Below, in pieces: positions 18,319 to 26,992 of a DNA stretch of 64,000 nucleotides (position 1 is its first letter; every line of letters begins with the position of its first letter). Below the pieces are notes generated by a model, which did not search any database, was not told the DNA's origin, and saw nothing but the letters and a program-made list of their open reading frames with translations. The stretch is from the NCBI GenBank assembly GCA_002427745.1, contig DIYF01000057.1, forward strand, positions 29,686-93,685. Reading direction: 5' to 3'. Made by a program: the position numbers and the translations under genes. This stretch comes from Roseivirga sp. UBA6061 (lineage in GTDB: Bacteria; Bacteroidota; Bacteroidia; Cytophagales; Cyclobacteriaceae).

Positions 18319-20036
18319 GGTTGATTTATTTCTTTTAAAGAGCCGGAAACGTACTGCTCACGGCATAAAAAATGTTTGATTTTGCCACTGGTGGTTTTGG
18401 GGATACTCCCCGGCAAAGTCAGTTTAATATCAAATGTCTTAAGGGCGTGTTGCTCGGCTACAGCAGTCCGTATCTGCTCTCTTACTTCCTCAGGATCGGC
18501 TGTCAGTTTTCGTTGCACCTCAGCCACTACGATTACCCTTTCAATGCCTGCGTTTTCCAGCGGAAAGACGGCACAACCCGCTGGCTGAACTTCTTTGTGA
18601 GCCTGTTCCACAGTCCTCTCGATATCCTGCGGGTAATGATTCTTACCATCGATAATCAAGAGGTTCTTTATGCGGCCTGTCACGAAGAGTTCACCCTCAT
18701 ATAGAAAGCCCAGATCTCCTGTACGTAAAAATGGCCCCTGCCCCTCTGTCGTATAGCCACTGAAAGTAGCCTCGGTCTCCTCCGAATGCTTCCAATAGCC
18801 CTGAGCAACACTTTCTCCCTTTACCCATATTTCGCCTACTTCATTACTGGCACATGACTCCAGCGTTTCCGGATTCACAATCAAAATCTCCTGATCAGAG
18901 GAGTTCACACCGCTACCGACCAGAACCTGCTCTTCTGACCGGGCTTTCTGCACTACCTTTATCTTATTCTTTTCAAGTGCTGACTTATCCAGGCTCAGCT
19001 GCCCAGGCAGTGCCCCCCTGGCTATACCTGTGACCATTAAGGTACCCTCTGCCAGCCCGTAGCAAGGGGCAAAAGATCGTCTCTCAAAACCACAGGCATG
19101 GAAGTGATCGGCAAACTGATTCAGTGTTTCACAGTAGATTTTTTCGGCACCGTCAAAAGCGATTTCCCAGTGGCTGAGATCGAGGGTCGCCAGTTCTTCC
19201 GGCTTCACCTTTTTTACACAAAGATCATAGGCAAAATTAGGTGCTCCACTTACAGTGGCTTTGTAACGGGATATGGCCCTGAGCCAGCGGACAGGTTTCT
19301 GTAAAAACATGAGATGCGGCATAAGTGTAGCGGAGAACCCCGTATAGACAGGCTGTAAAATGCCTCCAATCAGTCCCATGTCATGATAAGGTGGTAACCA
19401 GATAACACTACTGCTTTCATCGCTTACCCCAAAAGCCTTCTCAATCAAAGCCAGGTTGTGCATGAGATTGCTATGACTTACCATCACCCCTTTGGGAGCA
19501 GTGGTTGAGCCCGATGTGTACTGCAGAAAAGCGAGGTCTGAGCCAGTGATCTCCGGCATATTCCAGCGGTCGCTCCAGTCTCTGAGTCTGTCGAAATCTG
19601 ACACCAGTAACCTGACTCCTTCAAATTGCTTCCTGATCACCTCATTTGCCTTTATTCCAACAAAAAGGTCTTTATTCATTAAGGCAGCTGCCGGCTGCGC
19701 ATCCGATAAAATTTTCAAGGCAGCACTCATCGTTTTTTCCAGTCGCGCAGGATGAGGCGGGGGAAGTGGAATGGCAATGACTCCGGCATAAAGACAGCCA
19801 AAATAGGCAGAGATGAAATCCAGCCCGGCAGGAAAGAGCAACAGCACCCTGTCTCCTTTTTTGGCAGAGGCTTGCAGCAGAGCCGCCATGGCTCTGGCAC
19901 GCTCATCTAATTCCCTATAGCTAAGACATTCCTCCTCTTCTTCGCCATCTTTCAAAAAGCGAAAAGCCAGCCGGTCAGGCTGGTTTGTCGAGCGCCATTG
20001 CAGCATGTCTATGAGAGAAGTTGGCGATAGCGCCAT
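18315..20036 (-). CDS. fatty acyl-AMP ligase (FAAL)
   Basis: A 573-residue adenylating enzyme of the FadD32/FAAL type. It has YTSGSTTAPKGVMVSH, WLPPYHDMGLIGG, APNFAYDLC, CYGLAEGTL and GRIKNLLIIDGKNHYPQDIE, all characteristic of FAALs rather than CoA ligases. It forms acyl-AMP and passes the acyl group to a carrier protein, here most likely the N-terminal ACP of the PKS two genes downstream. It is first gene of the minus-strand assembly-line operon and starts 392 nt from the divergent diiron-protein gene. No carrier domain is fused to it. Confidence 0.93.
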   Translation of the reverse strand: MALSPTSLIDMLQWRSTNQPDRLAFRFLKDGEEEEECLSYRELDERARAMAALLQASAKKGDRVLLLFPAGLDFISAYFGCLYAGVIAIPLPPPHPARLEKTMSAALKILSDAQPAAALMNKDLFVGIKANEVIRKQFEGVRLLVSDFDRLRDWSDRWNMPEITGSDLAFLQYTSGSTTAPKGVMVSHSNLMHNLALIEKAFGVSDESSSVIWLPPYHDMGLIGGILQPVYTGFSATLMPHLMFLQKPVRWLRAISRYKATVSGAPNFAYDLCVKKVKPEELATLDLSHWEIAFDGAEKIYCETLNQFADHFHACGFERRSFAPCYGLAEGTLMVTGIARGALPGQLSLDKSALEKNKIKVVQKARSEEQVLVGSGVNSSDQEILIVNPETLESCASNEVGEIWVKGESVAQGYWKHSEETEATFSGYTTEGQGPFLRTGDLGFLYEGELFVTGRIKNLLIIDGKNHYPQDIERTVEQAHKEVQPAGCAVFPLENAGIERVIVVAEVQRKLTADPEEVREQIRTAVAEQHALKTFDIKLTLPGSIPKTTSGKIKHFLCREQYVSGSLKEINQP

Positions 20037-20428
20037 GTACCGAGATTATTGAGATGCTGTGTTAAAAAATTATACTTCCTTATGTCCGTGAAAGGTGGCT
20101 ATGCCTGTCATGTCTTCCATTCATATTGACAACAAAATAACACCAACCTGTCCCTTAATATGTGCACCCAAAACCTGATCAGGCATCTGACTTTCTCTGT
20201 GTTTTGTAGTGAATATTGTAATACCCAAAGTAAAAAATATCCTGAGAAAGAACAATTCATACCGGATATGTATACTGACTAATTCAGTTAAGCATTAGGA
20301 AAGTCATGAATTCAAATGGCTTTACCTCGACAATTTTACTATTTCTTGCTATTGTATGACGATTATCCTTAATTATTGATAATTTGACACTGAGGCGAAT
20401 CGTCTCAGTCTGACCAGCAATACCCACA
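20037..20428. other. divergent intergenic region of the biosynthetic cluster
   Basis: 392 nt, AT-rich, no gene. It must hold the promoters of the minus-strand FAAL operon and the plus-strand diiron-KAS III-P450 operon. A TAATTTG at 20380-20386 resembles the Bacteroidota -7 element (TAnnTTTG with one base less); on the other strand a TATAATTTTT lies about 30 nt before the FAAL start. Both assignments are weak. No regulator gene lies next to it. Confidence 0.4.
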
Positions 20429-21886
20429 GTGAAAGATTCTAACAACCCGGCTTACCACCCCCTCAAAGACAAGGGAAGGCCTGATTACTATATTACGCCT
20501 ACCCGGGATTTCACTCAATACACCCGTGACAGTGAGGAAAAGTACTGGAGTAAAGACACCAAATTTGACTGGAGTCAGGATATCAGAGCCAACCTCAGGG
20601 ATCATCTGGAAAAGCTGGATACTCCCGGCTTGTCAAAGGTGGCATTTATGGTGATCCCCATGTTGATTGAAAATCTCGAAAACAAGATTTCCCATATCTC
20701 CCATAAGCATTTACCACTGGAAGAGGACGGTCTGAAAGATATAGCCGAAACACTCCCCTCAGAGAAAAAGACCATTAATGAGGCCATTTCTGTCCTGTCT
20801 CCACTGAATGAGCTTCAACTCTCACTGTCGAGGTTGGAAGACCGGCTGGAGATTCTCAACAGCGAAATGGTAGATCTGGAAGAACAACTGAGACTGGGGC
20901 TGTTCAGACAGGGCACAGAAGTAAAAAATCTGGAGACTGAAGCAGAAAGGAAAACACAGGCCAATGAAAAAGCACGCCTGATCAGTGAAATCAAACAAGC
21001 TCAAAGTGAATATGCCGAGCTAAGCAGCCAACACACAACGGAGTCAAGCAGACTGAAAGAGCAGATCAGGAAAGATCTGGAGAGTATAGAGAAGCAGGTG
21101 CTGGATGATTTGAAGTCCACCCGGGCTCTTCTTCAGGAAATTCTCAAAAGTGAGAAACTACCGGAGAACCCGCAGGAGTTGGCTCTCCTCAAAGAGTTGA
21201 TTCTGAAAAGACAGCTGACCGGGCTAAAGGATATAGCCAATCATGCCCTGGTTGTAGAACAAAGCGCGATTGCCCCACTCACCATGGGCATAATCCACTA
21301 TAAGCGCTACCGGGAAATTCAGGAGGCCCTTACTACTTTTATCAATGATGAAGCGAAGCATTCTGCTACCTTCAGAAGATTTTTAGTTGATAAGCTACAA
21401 GCCAAGGAGTACATTTCACCTAAGCTCATCAAGGGTGCCAGCCGGTATATGTGGCTCGCGAGATTTATGCCGGGAGCCGGACTTTTCATGGCGGTAATTG
21501 TAGAAGCCATAGGTGCAGCCTCTCTCGAGTTTTTTGCCAAAGAAGAGTATATGCCCGATACCTTGTTCAGAAGCATTTGTCAAACCATCTCGGAACAGGA
21601 TGAGAAAAGACATATGGACCTTTGCGTTGAGATCTATAACGAATTATTCAGAAAGGGACATGGCTGGGAGCGATTTCGCAATAAAATGATCCTGACCAAA
21701 ATGATGAAGTCAGTCTATGGAGACAAAACCGAGGACAATCAACTTATACAGGCTTTCAGAGCCTTTGGAGTAGAGTCCGAAACGCTCTATCGTCACATTA
21801 TGGGACAGTTAAGTCAGCAACTGACCCGGGTGAGTGTCTATGTTGAAACGGACAGGCTTTTGGAAATAATCGGCAGAAAGGCCTGA
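20429..21886 (+). CDS. ferritin-like diiron protein with coiled-coil region
   Basis: A 485-residue protein. The C-terminal part (about 275-410) shows the E...ExxH...E...ExxH pattern of ferritin-like diiron oxygenases: Glu near VVEQSA, EAKH (Glu308, His311), Glu in VIVEAIGAAS, and EKRH (Glu392, His395). Residues about 125-260 form a long charged coiled coil not usual in such enzymes. The start is a GTG, the only one possible, since an in-frame stop lies 15 nt upstream. It is first gene of the operon with the KAS III and P450 genes. A role in oxidising the acyl chain or glycine nitrogen is plausible. The exact family is not recognised. Confidence 0.75.
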   Translation: MKDSNNPAYHPLKDKGRPDYYITPTRDFTQYTRDSEEKYWSKDTKFDWSQDIRANLRDHLEKLDTPGLSKVAFMVIPMLIENLENKISHISHKHLPLEEDGLKDIAETLPSEKKTINEAISVLSPLNELQLSLSRLEDRLEILNSEMVDLEEQLRLGLFRQGTEVKNLETEAERKTQANEKARLISEIKQAQSEYAELSSQHTTESSRLKEQIRKDLESIEKQVLDDLKSTRALLQEILKSEKLPENPQELALLKELILKRQLTGLKDIANHALVVEQSAIAPLTMGIIHYKRYREIQEALTTFINDEAKHSATFRRFLVDKLQAKEYISPKLIKGASRYMWLARFMPGAGLFMAVIVEAIGAASLEFFAKEEYMPDTLFRSICQTISEQDEKRHMDLCVEIYNELFRKGHGWERFRNKMILTKMMKSVYGDKTEDNQLIQAFRAFGVESETLYRHIMGQLSQQLTRVSVYVETDRLLEIIGRKA

Positions 21887-21905
21887 GTGTCGCCACGGAA
21901 TCACT

Positions 21906-23909
21906 ATGAGAAAGAGCCCGAACACCATCATTGAAAGCCTGGGAACCTACCTGCCTCCGGACACATTCACTACCCGCGAAATACTGGATGGCTGCAAAAA
22001 GCATATCCGCTTCCCTCTGGAAAAAATCAGCGGAATTAAAAACAGGCGTATGGCGGGTAAGGAAGAGTTCTCCATTGACCTTGCCCGAAAGGCCATAGCA
22101 GACTGCCTCAAAAACTCAAAGCATAAGGCAGATGATATAGGCGCACTGATTTGTTGCAATATTTCCAGGGTAGACGGTCTTAACCAACTCTCTTTTGAAC
22201 CCAGTACTGCCGTAAGACTCCGAAAGCACTTTGGCATGGAAAAGGCCCTGGTGTTTGACATTACCAATGCCTGTGCGGGCATGTTCACCGGTATTCATAT
22301 TATCAATAACCTCCTGGCAACGGGGGCCATTCACTGTGGCATGGTGGTCAGCGGAGAATACATAACTCACCTGACTCAGACAGCACAGGAAGAAATCACA
22401 AGCTTTATGGACTCCCGCATGGCCTGCCTGACCCTGGGTGATGCAGGAGCCGCAGTAATCCTTGAAAAATCAGAGAATGAGCATGAGGGTTTTCAAAAGC
22501 TGGACCTGCATACCTTTGGTCGCTATAGCCCCTATTGTACCGCACAGCTTTCTGAAACGGGTCGCTGGATTATGTACACAGACTCCGTAAACCTTACAGA
22601 TGCTGCTATAAAATCAGGAGCCGAGCACTCACTGGCATCACTGGAAAAGGCCGGCTGGCAGCCCAATGGGTTTGAGCACCTGATTCTTCATCAGACCTCA
22701 AAACTGACATTAAACAGTGCCAAAAAAGAAATCAATAAGCTTCTCCCAAGCCCTGTTTTTGATGACAGCAATACAGTCAACAACCTCGAAGAAAGAGGTA
22801 ATACAGCCTCCACGGCTCACTTTATAGCTCTGGCTGACAAGATCAGAGAAAACAAGATCCAATCCGGAGATAAAATAGCTTTTGGTATTTCTGCCTCGGG
22901 CCTTACGGTTGGTACCGCCTTATATGTTTTGGATGACCTACCGGAACGTATGAGGCTTAATGGGTCTGCAATACCAGAGCAAACCAGTCATAAACTCCCG
23001 GTTGAGGCAAAACCCGGGCTTCCCGGTATTCGGCTGGAGAGTGTGGGAGTTCTGGGCCATGAGGCAAAAAACATAGGTAGCACTATGGAACTGGCCAAAC
23101 AGGCAGCCAACCGTTGCATCAATACGTCTCAATACCAGATCAGCGATATTGACCTCCTGATTTACAGTGGGGTCTACCGGGAAAACTACCTGATGGAACC
23201 CGCCTATGCGGCATTGCTGGCCGGAGAGCTCAGTATGAATGCCACTCTCTCGAAACCTGAGGATCAAAAGACCCTGGCCTTCGATATTTTCAATGGCTCT
23301 GTCGGTTTTCTCAATGCCTGCCATATTGCTCAGCAGATGCTGGCAGCAGGCAGCTGCTCTGCCGCTATGATTGCGGCAGCAGAGCATGAAAACAACACGG
23401 AGAATTTTCCGGATAAACTTACCGGCCTGGAAGAAACAGGATCAGCCGTAATACTGGACTTGCACCCTGAAGAAGGCAAAGGCTTTTCCAGCTTCCATTT
23501 TGGATATGAGGACGAGCCTGATCACTATATAGGTGAATGTATTACCAGGGACAACCTGCCTTGCCTGGAAGTAAGCAAGACTGCTGATCTGGAAGCCATT
23601 TTTATCAGGTCTGTCTTAACCACCGTAAAAGCATTGCTTGATTCAGAAGGAATTACCCTGGATCAAATCGATTTGATTCTTCCCCCTCAGATTTCCTCTG
23701 GCTTCATCACCAACCTGAGCGTAGCTATGGACCAGCCTCAGGACAAATTTATTGATGCTGTAGACGCCCGGTCAGACCTTTTTTCATCTTCGGTGCCTAA
23801 TGCCCTGGCCTATGCCTTACAAAACGGACTGGCCCAGCCGGGAAGTACCGCTTTAATCATCGCTGTAGGCTCAGGTATTCAGACAGGCTGTGCCCTCTAC
23901 CATTTTTAA
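21906..23909 (+). CDS. two-domain KAS III-like condensing enzyme, second domain degenerate
   Basis: 667 residues, two thiolase-fold KAS III domains in one chain. Domain 1 (1-345) has the full triad: Cys123 in NACAGM, His262 in LHQTS and Asn299 in ERGNTAS. In domain 2 (about 355-667) the Cys position is Ser465 (NGSVGF), the His position reads LPPQIS, and the Asn motif is lost, so it cannot do the standard chemistry. Single-domain KAS III-like OleA makes the substrate of OleD/OleC; this protein is the only OleA candidate in the window. It could join two acyl chains, or release the assembly-line chain by condensation. It lies 19 nt after the diiron gene and 10 nt before the P450. Confidence 0.85.
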   Translation: MRKSPNTIIESLGTYLPPDTFTTREILDGCKKHIRFPLEKISGIKNRRMAGKEEFSIDLARKAIADCLKNSKHKADDIGALICCNISRVDGLNQLSFEPSTAVRLRKHFGMEKALVFDITNACAGMFTGIHIINNLLATGAIHCGMVVSGEYITHLTQTAQEEITSFMDSRMACLTLGDAGAAVILEKSENEHEGFQKLDLHTFGRYSPYCTAQLSETGRWIMYTDSVNLTDAAIKSGAEHSLASLEKAGWQPNGFEHLILHQTSKLTLNSAKKEINKLLPSPVFDDSNTVNNLEERGNTASTAHFIALADKIRENKIQSGDKIAFGISASGLTVGTALYVLDDLPERMRLNGSAIPEQTSHKLPVEAKPGLPGIRLESVGVLGHEAKNIGSTMELAKQAANRCINTSQYQISDIDLLIYSGVYRENYLMEPAYAALLAGELSMNATLSKPEDQKTLAFDIFNGSVGFLNACHIAQQMLAAGSCSAAMIAAAEHENNTENFPDKLTGLEETGSAVILDLHPEEGKGFSSFHFGYEDEPDHYIGECITRDNLPCLEVSKTADLEAIFIRSVLTTVKALLDSEGITLDQIDLILPPQISSGFITNLSVAMDQPQDKFIDAVDARSDLFSSSVPNALAYALQNGLAQPGSTALIIAVGSGIQTGCALYHF

Positions 23910-23919
23910 TTGTTCCGGT

Positions 23920-25263
23920 ATGCCTATCGACAAAACCAAACTTCCTCCCGGCCCTAAGAGTAAAAACCCCTTTGGTCAGCTCTTTGAATTCAGGAAAGAC
24001 AGTATTGCCTTTCTCACACGCATAGCCAAAGAGTATGGAGATATTGTTCAGTTCAGGGTAGGTCCTATTCGGGTCATCCTGGTGAATCACCCTGATTATA
24101 TCAAGGAGGTGATGTCTACCCAGCATGCCAACTTCATAAAAGGCAGACCTCTGGAAATGACCAAAAAGCTCTTTGGGGAAGGCCTGCTCACCAGTGAAGG
24201 AGATTTTCATAAGCGACAGTCACGCATCATACAACCGGCTTTTCACCGCAAGATGATCGAGTCATACTCTCATGCCATGACAGAATGCACCCTGAAAATG
24301 ATGGAAAGCTGGGAAGAAGGCATGCAGCTGGATTTCAGAGAAGAGATGATCAAGGTCAGTATGGATATGGCGGGCAGAAATCTGTTTGATGTAGACATCA
24401 AAAAGGAAGCTCCGGAAATCATCGAAGCACTGGAAAAAATCTCAGGATTGTTTGAGCGGATCACGATGCCATTTTCAGAATACCTGATCAAGCTGCCTCT
24501 GCCAAGTAATATTCGCTTCTTTAAGGCAAGAGCACGGCTCAACGATACCATCTATCGCATGATAGATAATCGCAGGAAAAACCCGGTTGACAACGGTGAC
24601 CTGCTCTCACTGCTACTCATTGCACAGGAAGAGGACCCTGATCATATGACAGATCAGCAGATCCGGGACGAGGCCATTACGCTCTTTCTGACCGCATTTG
24701 ATACCACTTCCAACGCCCTCACCTGGACCTGGTATCTGCTCTCACAAAATCCGGAAGCAGAAGCACAGCTTCACGAAGAGCTGGACCGGGTGCTTCAGGG
24801 CCGCAAGCCTACGGTAGCTGATGTGGAGCAACTGAAGTATACACGCATGGTGCTCGGAGAATCCATGCGCTTTTATCCTCCCTCCTATGTGATTGCCCGA
24901 CAGGCCGTCAATGACTTCTCTATCGATCAATATACTATTCCGGGAGGCTCCCTTATACTTACCAGCCCGTACCTGATCCATCATGATACCCGCTTTCACA
25001 AAAGCCCTGAAAAGTACGATCCTGCCACCTGGGGGCAGCATCAGGCAGAAACTAAATCCAAGTATGAGTACTTCCCTTTCGGGGCGGGCCCGCGAAGCTG
25101 TATCGGTCAGAATTTTGCCTGGATGGAAGGTGTTCTGCTACTGGCAACAATTGCTCAGAAATGGAAAGTAAAACATGTGCCCGACCATCCGGTAGAATTC
25201 CTGCAGCTTATTAACCTCAGGCCTAAGTATGGTATGCTGATGGAGTTGGAGAGCAGAAGTTAA
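23920..25263 (+). CDS. cytochrome P450
   Basis: A 447-residue soluble P450. The I-helix motif is TAFDTTS, the K-helix ExxR is ESMR, and the heme-binding loop is FGAGPRSCIG with Cys394. No membrane anchor. The start used is the ATG at 23920, just after the KAS III stop; the frame is open from a GTG at 23890 that would overlap the upstream gene. It is probably a fatty-chain hydroxylase-type tailoring enzyme for the cluster product. It needs a ferredoxin and reductase, which are not encoded here. Last gene of its operon, followed by a hairpin terminator. Confidence 0.93.
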   Translation: MPIDKTKLPPGPKSKNPFGQLFEFRKDSIAFLTRIAKEYGDIVQFRVGPIRVILVNHPDYIKEVMSTQHANFIKGRPLEMTKKLFGEGLLTSEGDFHKRQSRIIQPAFHRKMIESYSHAMTECTLKMMESWEEGMQLDFREEMIKVSMDMAGRNLFDVDIKKEAPEIIEALEKISGLFERITMPFSEYLIKLPLPSNIRFFKARARLNDTIYRMIDNRRKNPVDNGDLLSLLLIAQEEDPDHMTDQQIRDEAITLFLTAFDTTSNALTWTWYLLSQNPEAEAQLHEELDRVLQGRKPTVADVEQLKYTRMVLGESMRFYPPSYVIARQAVNDFSIDQYTIPGGSLILTSPYLIHHDTRFHKSPEKYDPATWGQHQAETKSKYEYFPFGAGPRSCIGQNFAWMEGVLLLATIAQKWKVKHVPDHPVEFLQLINLRPKYGMLMELESRS

Positions 25264-25273
25264 GGCCAAAGCG

Positions 25274-25303
25274 AAAGGGGCTCAGCATCCTCTAAGCCCC
25301 TTT
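25274..25303 (+). terminator. terminator-like hairpin after the P450 gene
   Basis: A perfect 9-bp stem AAAGGGGCT / AGCCCCTTT with a 12-nt loop starts 10 nt after the P450 stop. Only three T residues follow, so termination may be partial. It marks the right edge of the biosynthetic cluster on the plus strand. Confidence 0.7.
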
Positions 25304-25367
25304 GTGAACCAATATACATCCTTAAGACATTCCCGAATCTCGTTTAAGGTTTAGACACCTATATGCT

Positions 25368-26354
25368 TCAACCTGGCTTGGCCGTACTTCCGATAATACC
25401 ACTAAGTGCCTGATCCAACTGCCCCACTACTTCTTCCGGGACCTGATGTTTGACCATGACCTGCTTCAGGCTCAATAATTGATTGGCGGTCTTCGATCTC
25501 AGCTTGGCACTTCTTTCCTGAGCCTGAAGCTGTGCCTGAAATTCCCGTTGCGCTACAATATCATCTGCTTCTTCTTTGAACAGGGTTTCCACAGTAGACA
25601 CCAGCTTGTTAAGTATCCGGTAGAGCAGGTTAGCAGAGAAGCCACCCAAAATGGCTAAAACAGGTTTTAGCAGGAAAGCCAGTGAATCCAAAGGGCCTGC
25701 GGCAGTTGAATCTGTGGTTTCTCCATTAGCAGGTTCGATGAATGCCACAAACAGCTCTGACAGCAGCAGTCCTGCTACAATACCCAGAACAAACTGGCTC
25801 CAGTAAACATGACTATCGCTAACATCGAAGGCACCCCTGGCCATGAGATTATTCATCTTATACAGCGCGAAAAAAGCTGCCCCTACACTGGCACAACTTA
25901 CCAGAAACACCAGCCTGAGCATCTGATCAGGACCTGAGCCTTGTAACATACTCAGCTGGATCGTATCCGTATTCACATGTGGAGACAGGCTTATACCAAT
26001 CATACCTGTCAGTGCCAGAAGAGCCACCACCATGAATTGTCTGATGATCGGCAGCGGTCCGAATATTCTAAACAGGGATGGGCCTTCTGCCTGCTCCAGT
26101 GCTGTAATGGTGCGAGGGCTTGTTGGCTTAACCACATCCAGCAGGTAGTTGTAGCTGATAAAAAGCTGTGAAACCTTATCCTCATCGGTACTTTCTGAGA
26201 ACGGGGTTTCAAGTACGGCCAGAGGCTCCTTTTCAAGAGGTTTGCCTTGTTTCATTGCATATTTCAGCATGGACTCACATTCTCTCCAGATGTCAGTAAC
26301 TGAAGGCGTTGTTTCGCCCTTTTGTCCGGTCGTTTGGGTTGATTTCTTTTCCAT
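25368..26354 (-). CDS. membrane protein of unknown function, 328 aa
   Basis: I do not recognise the family. The N-terminal 100 residues are soluble and polar. Then come about four membrane helices: FMVVALLALTGMIG, MLRLVFLVSCASVGAAFFAL, YWSQFVLGIVAGLLLSELFVAF and LLKPVLAILGGFSANLLY. The C-terminal 80 residues are a predicted coiled coil rich in Gln/Glu/Lys. No signal peptide. It is the third gene of a minus-strand cassette; a perfect 10-bp hairpin lies just before its start. It could be an inner-membrane scaffold or sensor for the two upstream products. Confidence 0.7.
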   Translation of the reverse strand: MEKKSTQTTGQKGETTPSVTDIWRECESMLKYAMKQGKPLEKEPLAVLETPFSESTDEDKVSQLFISYNYLLDVVKPTSPRTITALEQAEGPSLFRIFGPLPIIRQFMVVALLALTGMIGISLSPHVNTDTIQLSMLQGSGPDQMLRLVFLVSCASVGAAFFALYKMNNLMARGAFDVSDSHVYWSQFVLGIVAGLLLSELFVAFIEPANGETTDSTAAGPLDSLAFLLKPVLAILGGFSANLLYRILNKLVSTVETLFKEEADDIVAQREFQAQLQAQERSAKLRSKTANQLLSLKQVMVKHQVPEEVVGQLDQALSGIIGSTAKPG

Positions 26355-26369
26355 TGTTTTAAGAGTTAA

Positions 26370-26394
26370 CCACTCTGCGCAGAACGCAGAGTGG
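26370..26394 (-). other. intercistronic hairpin
   Basis: A perfect 10-bp inverted repeat (26370-26379 with 26385-26394) with a 5-nt loop. It lies after the 189-residue gene and 16 nt before the start of the membrane-protein gene. There is no T tract, so it looks more like an RNA-stability or attenuation element than a full terminator. Confidence 0.6.
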
Positions 26395-26402
26395 TGAGAT
26401 CA

Positions 26403-26972
26403 TCAATCTTCTACCCACGACCACGTGAGCTCCGCATCTCCTTTGGATGTCTTGTTACTAAACTGACTGGGTGTACTGCTCAGCTTGCTCAGGTCTGTAC
26501 TCATATTGAGCATACCAAGGCTTCTGTCAGGTATATCATTCAGTACTTTGCTGATTACATCTAGGGACTTGCCCGCCACGGCCACCCAGGAAGCGGATGC
26601 CGCTTTTCCTATAATTCCCGGAGCAGATGTCAGGTTTTCCCCGTTAAGGTCGGTCTTGATCTTTTCCAGCACATTGACCGTTTTGTGAAGCCCTCCATGC
26701 TGCTTTAGAAAGACCTGCACATCCAGATTCCCACTGGCCGAGGTAGTGCCAAACAAATCTAATCCGTCTCCGGCATTACCGCCCTGAGGCACGAATGAAT
26801 ATACGTTATCAGTCTTCTTACTAAAATCAATGTAGTCACCTTCAGGCACGGTACGAATCAGCTTCTGACTACCATCCGTGGGGTCATCCACAATCAGGAT
26901 CATATAGAGATTCCAGCTCTGTTTTTTATCAAGAATCTGGATCTTATCCAGTGTTAAGTTAATATTGCTCAT
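26403..26972 (-). CDS. hypothetical protein, 189 aa
   Basis: No family recognised. There is no signal peptide or membrane segment. The N-terminal half alternates short hydrophobic and polar stretches (NLYMILIVDD, DYIDFSK, DVQVFLKQH) as a beta-sandwich would, and the remainder is helical then Ser/Lys-rich, ending in an acidic WSWVED. It is the middle gene of the three-gene cassette, 20 nt after the peptidase-like gene, so it may be an accessory, immunity or substrate protein for it. That is inference from position only. Confidence 0.65.
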   Translation of the reverse strand: MSNINLTLDKIQILDKKQSWNLYMILIVDDPTDGSQKLIRTVPEGDYIDFSKKTDNVYSFVPQGGNAGDGLDLFGTTSASGNLDVQVFLKQHGGLHKTVNVLEKIKTDLNGENLTSAPGIIGKAASASWVAVAGKSLDVISKVLNDIPDRSLGMLNMSTDLSKLSSTPSQFSNKTSKGDAELTWSWVED

Positions 26973-26992
26973 GATTCGAATGTTTTGGGTTG

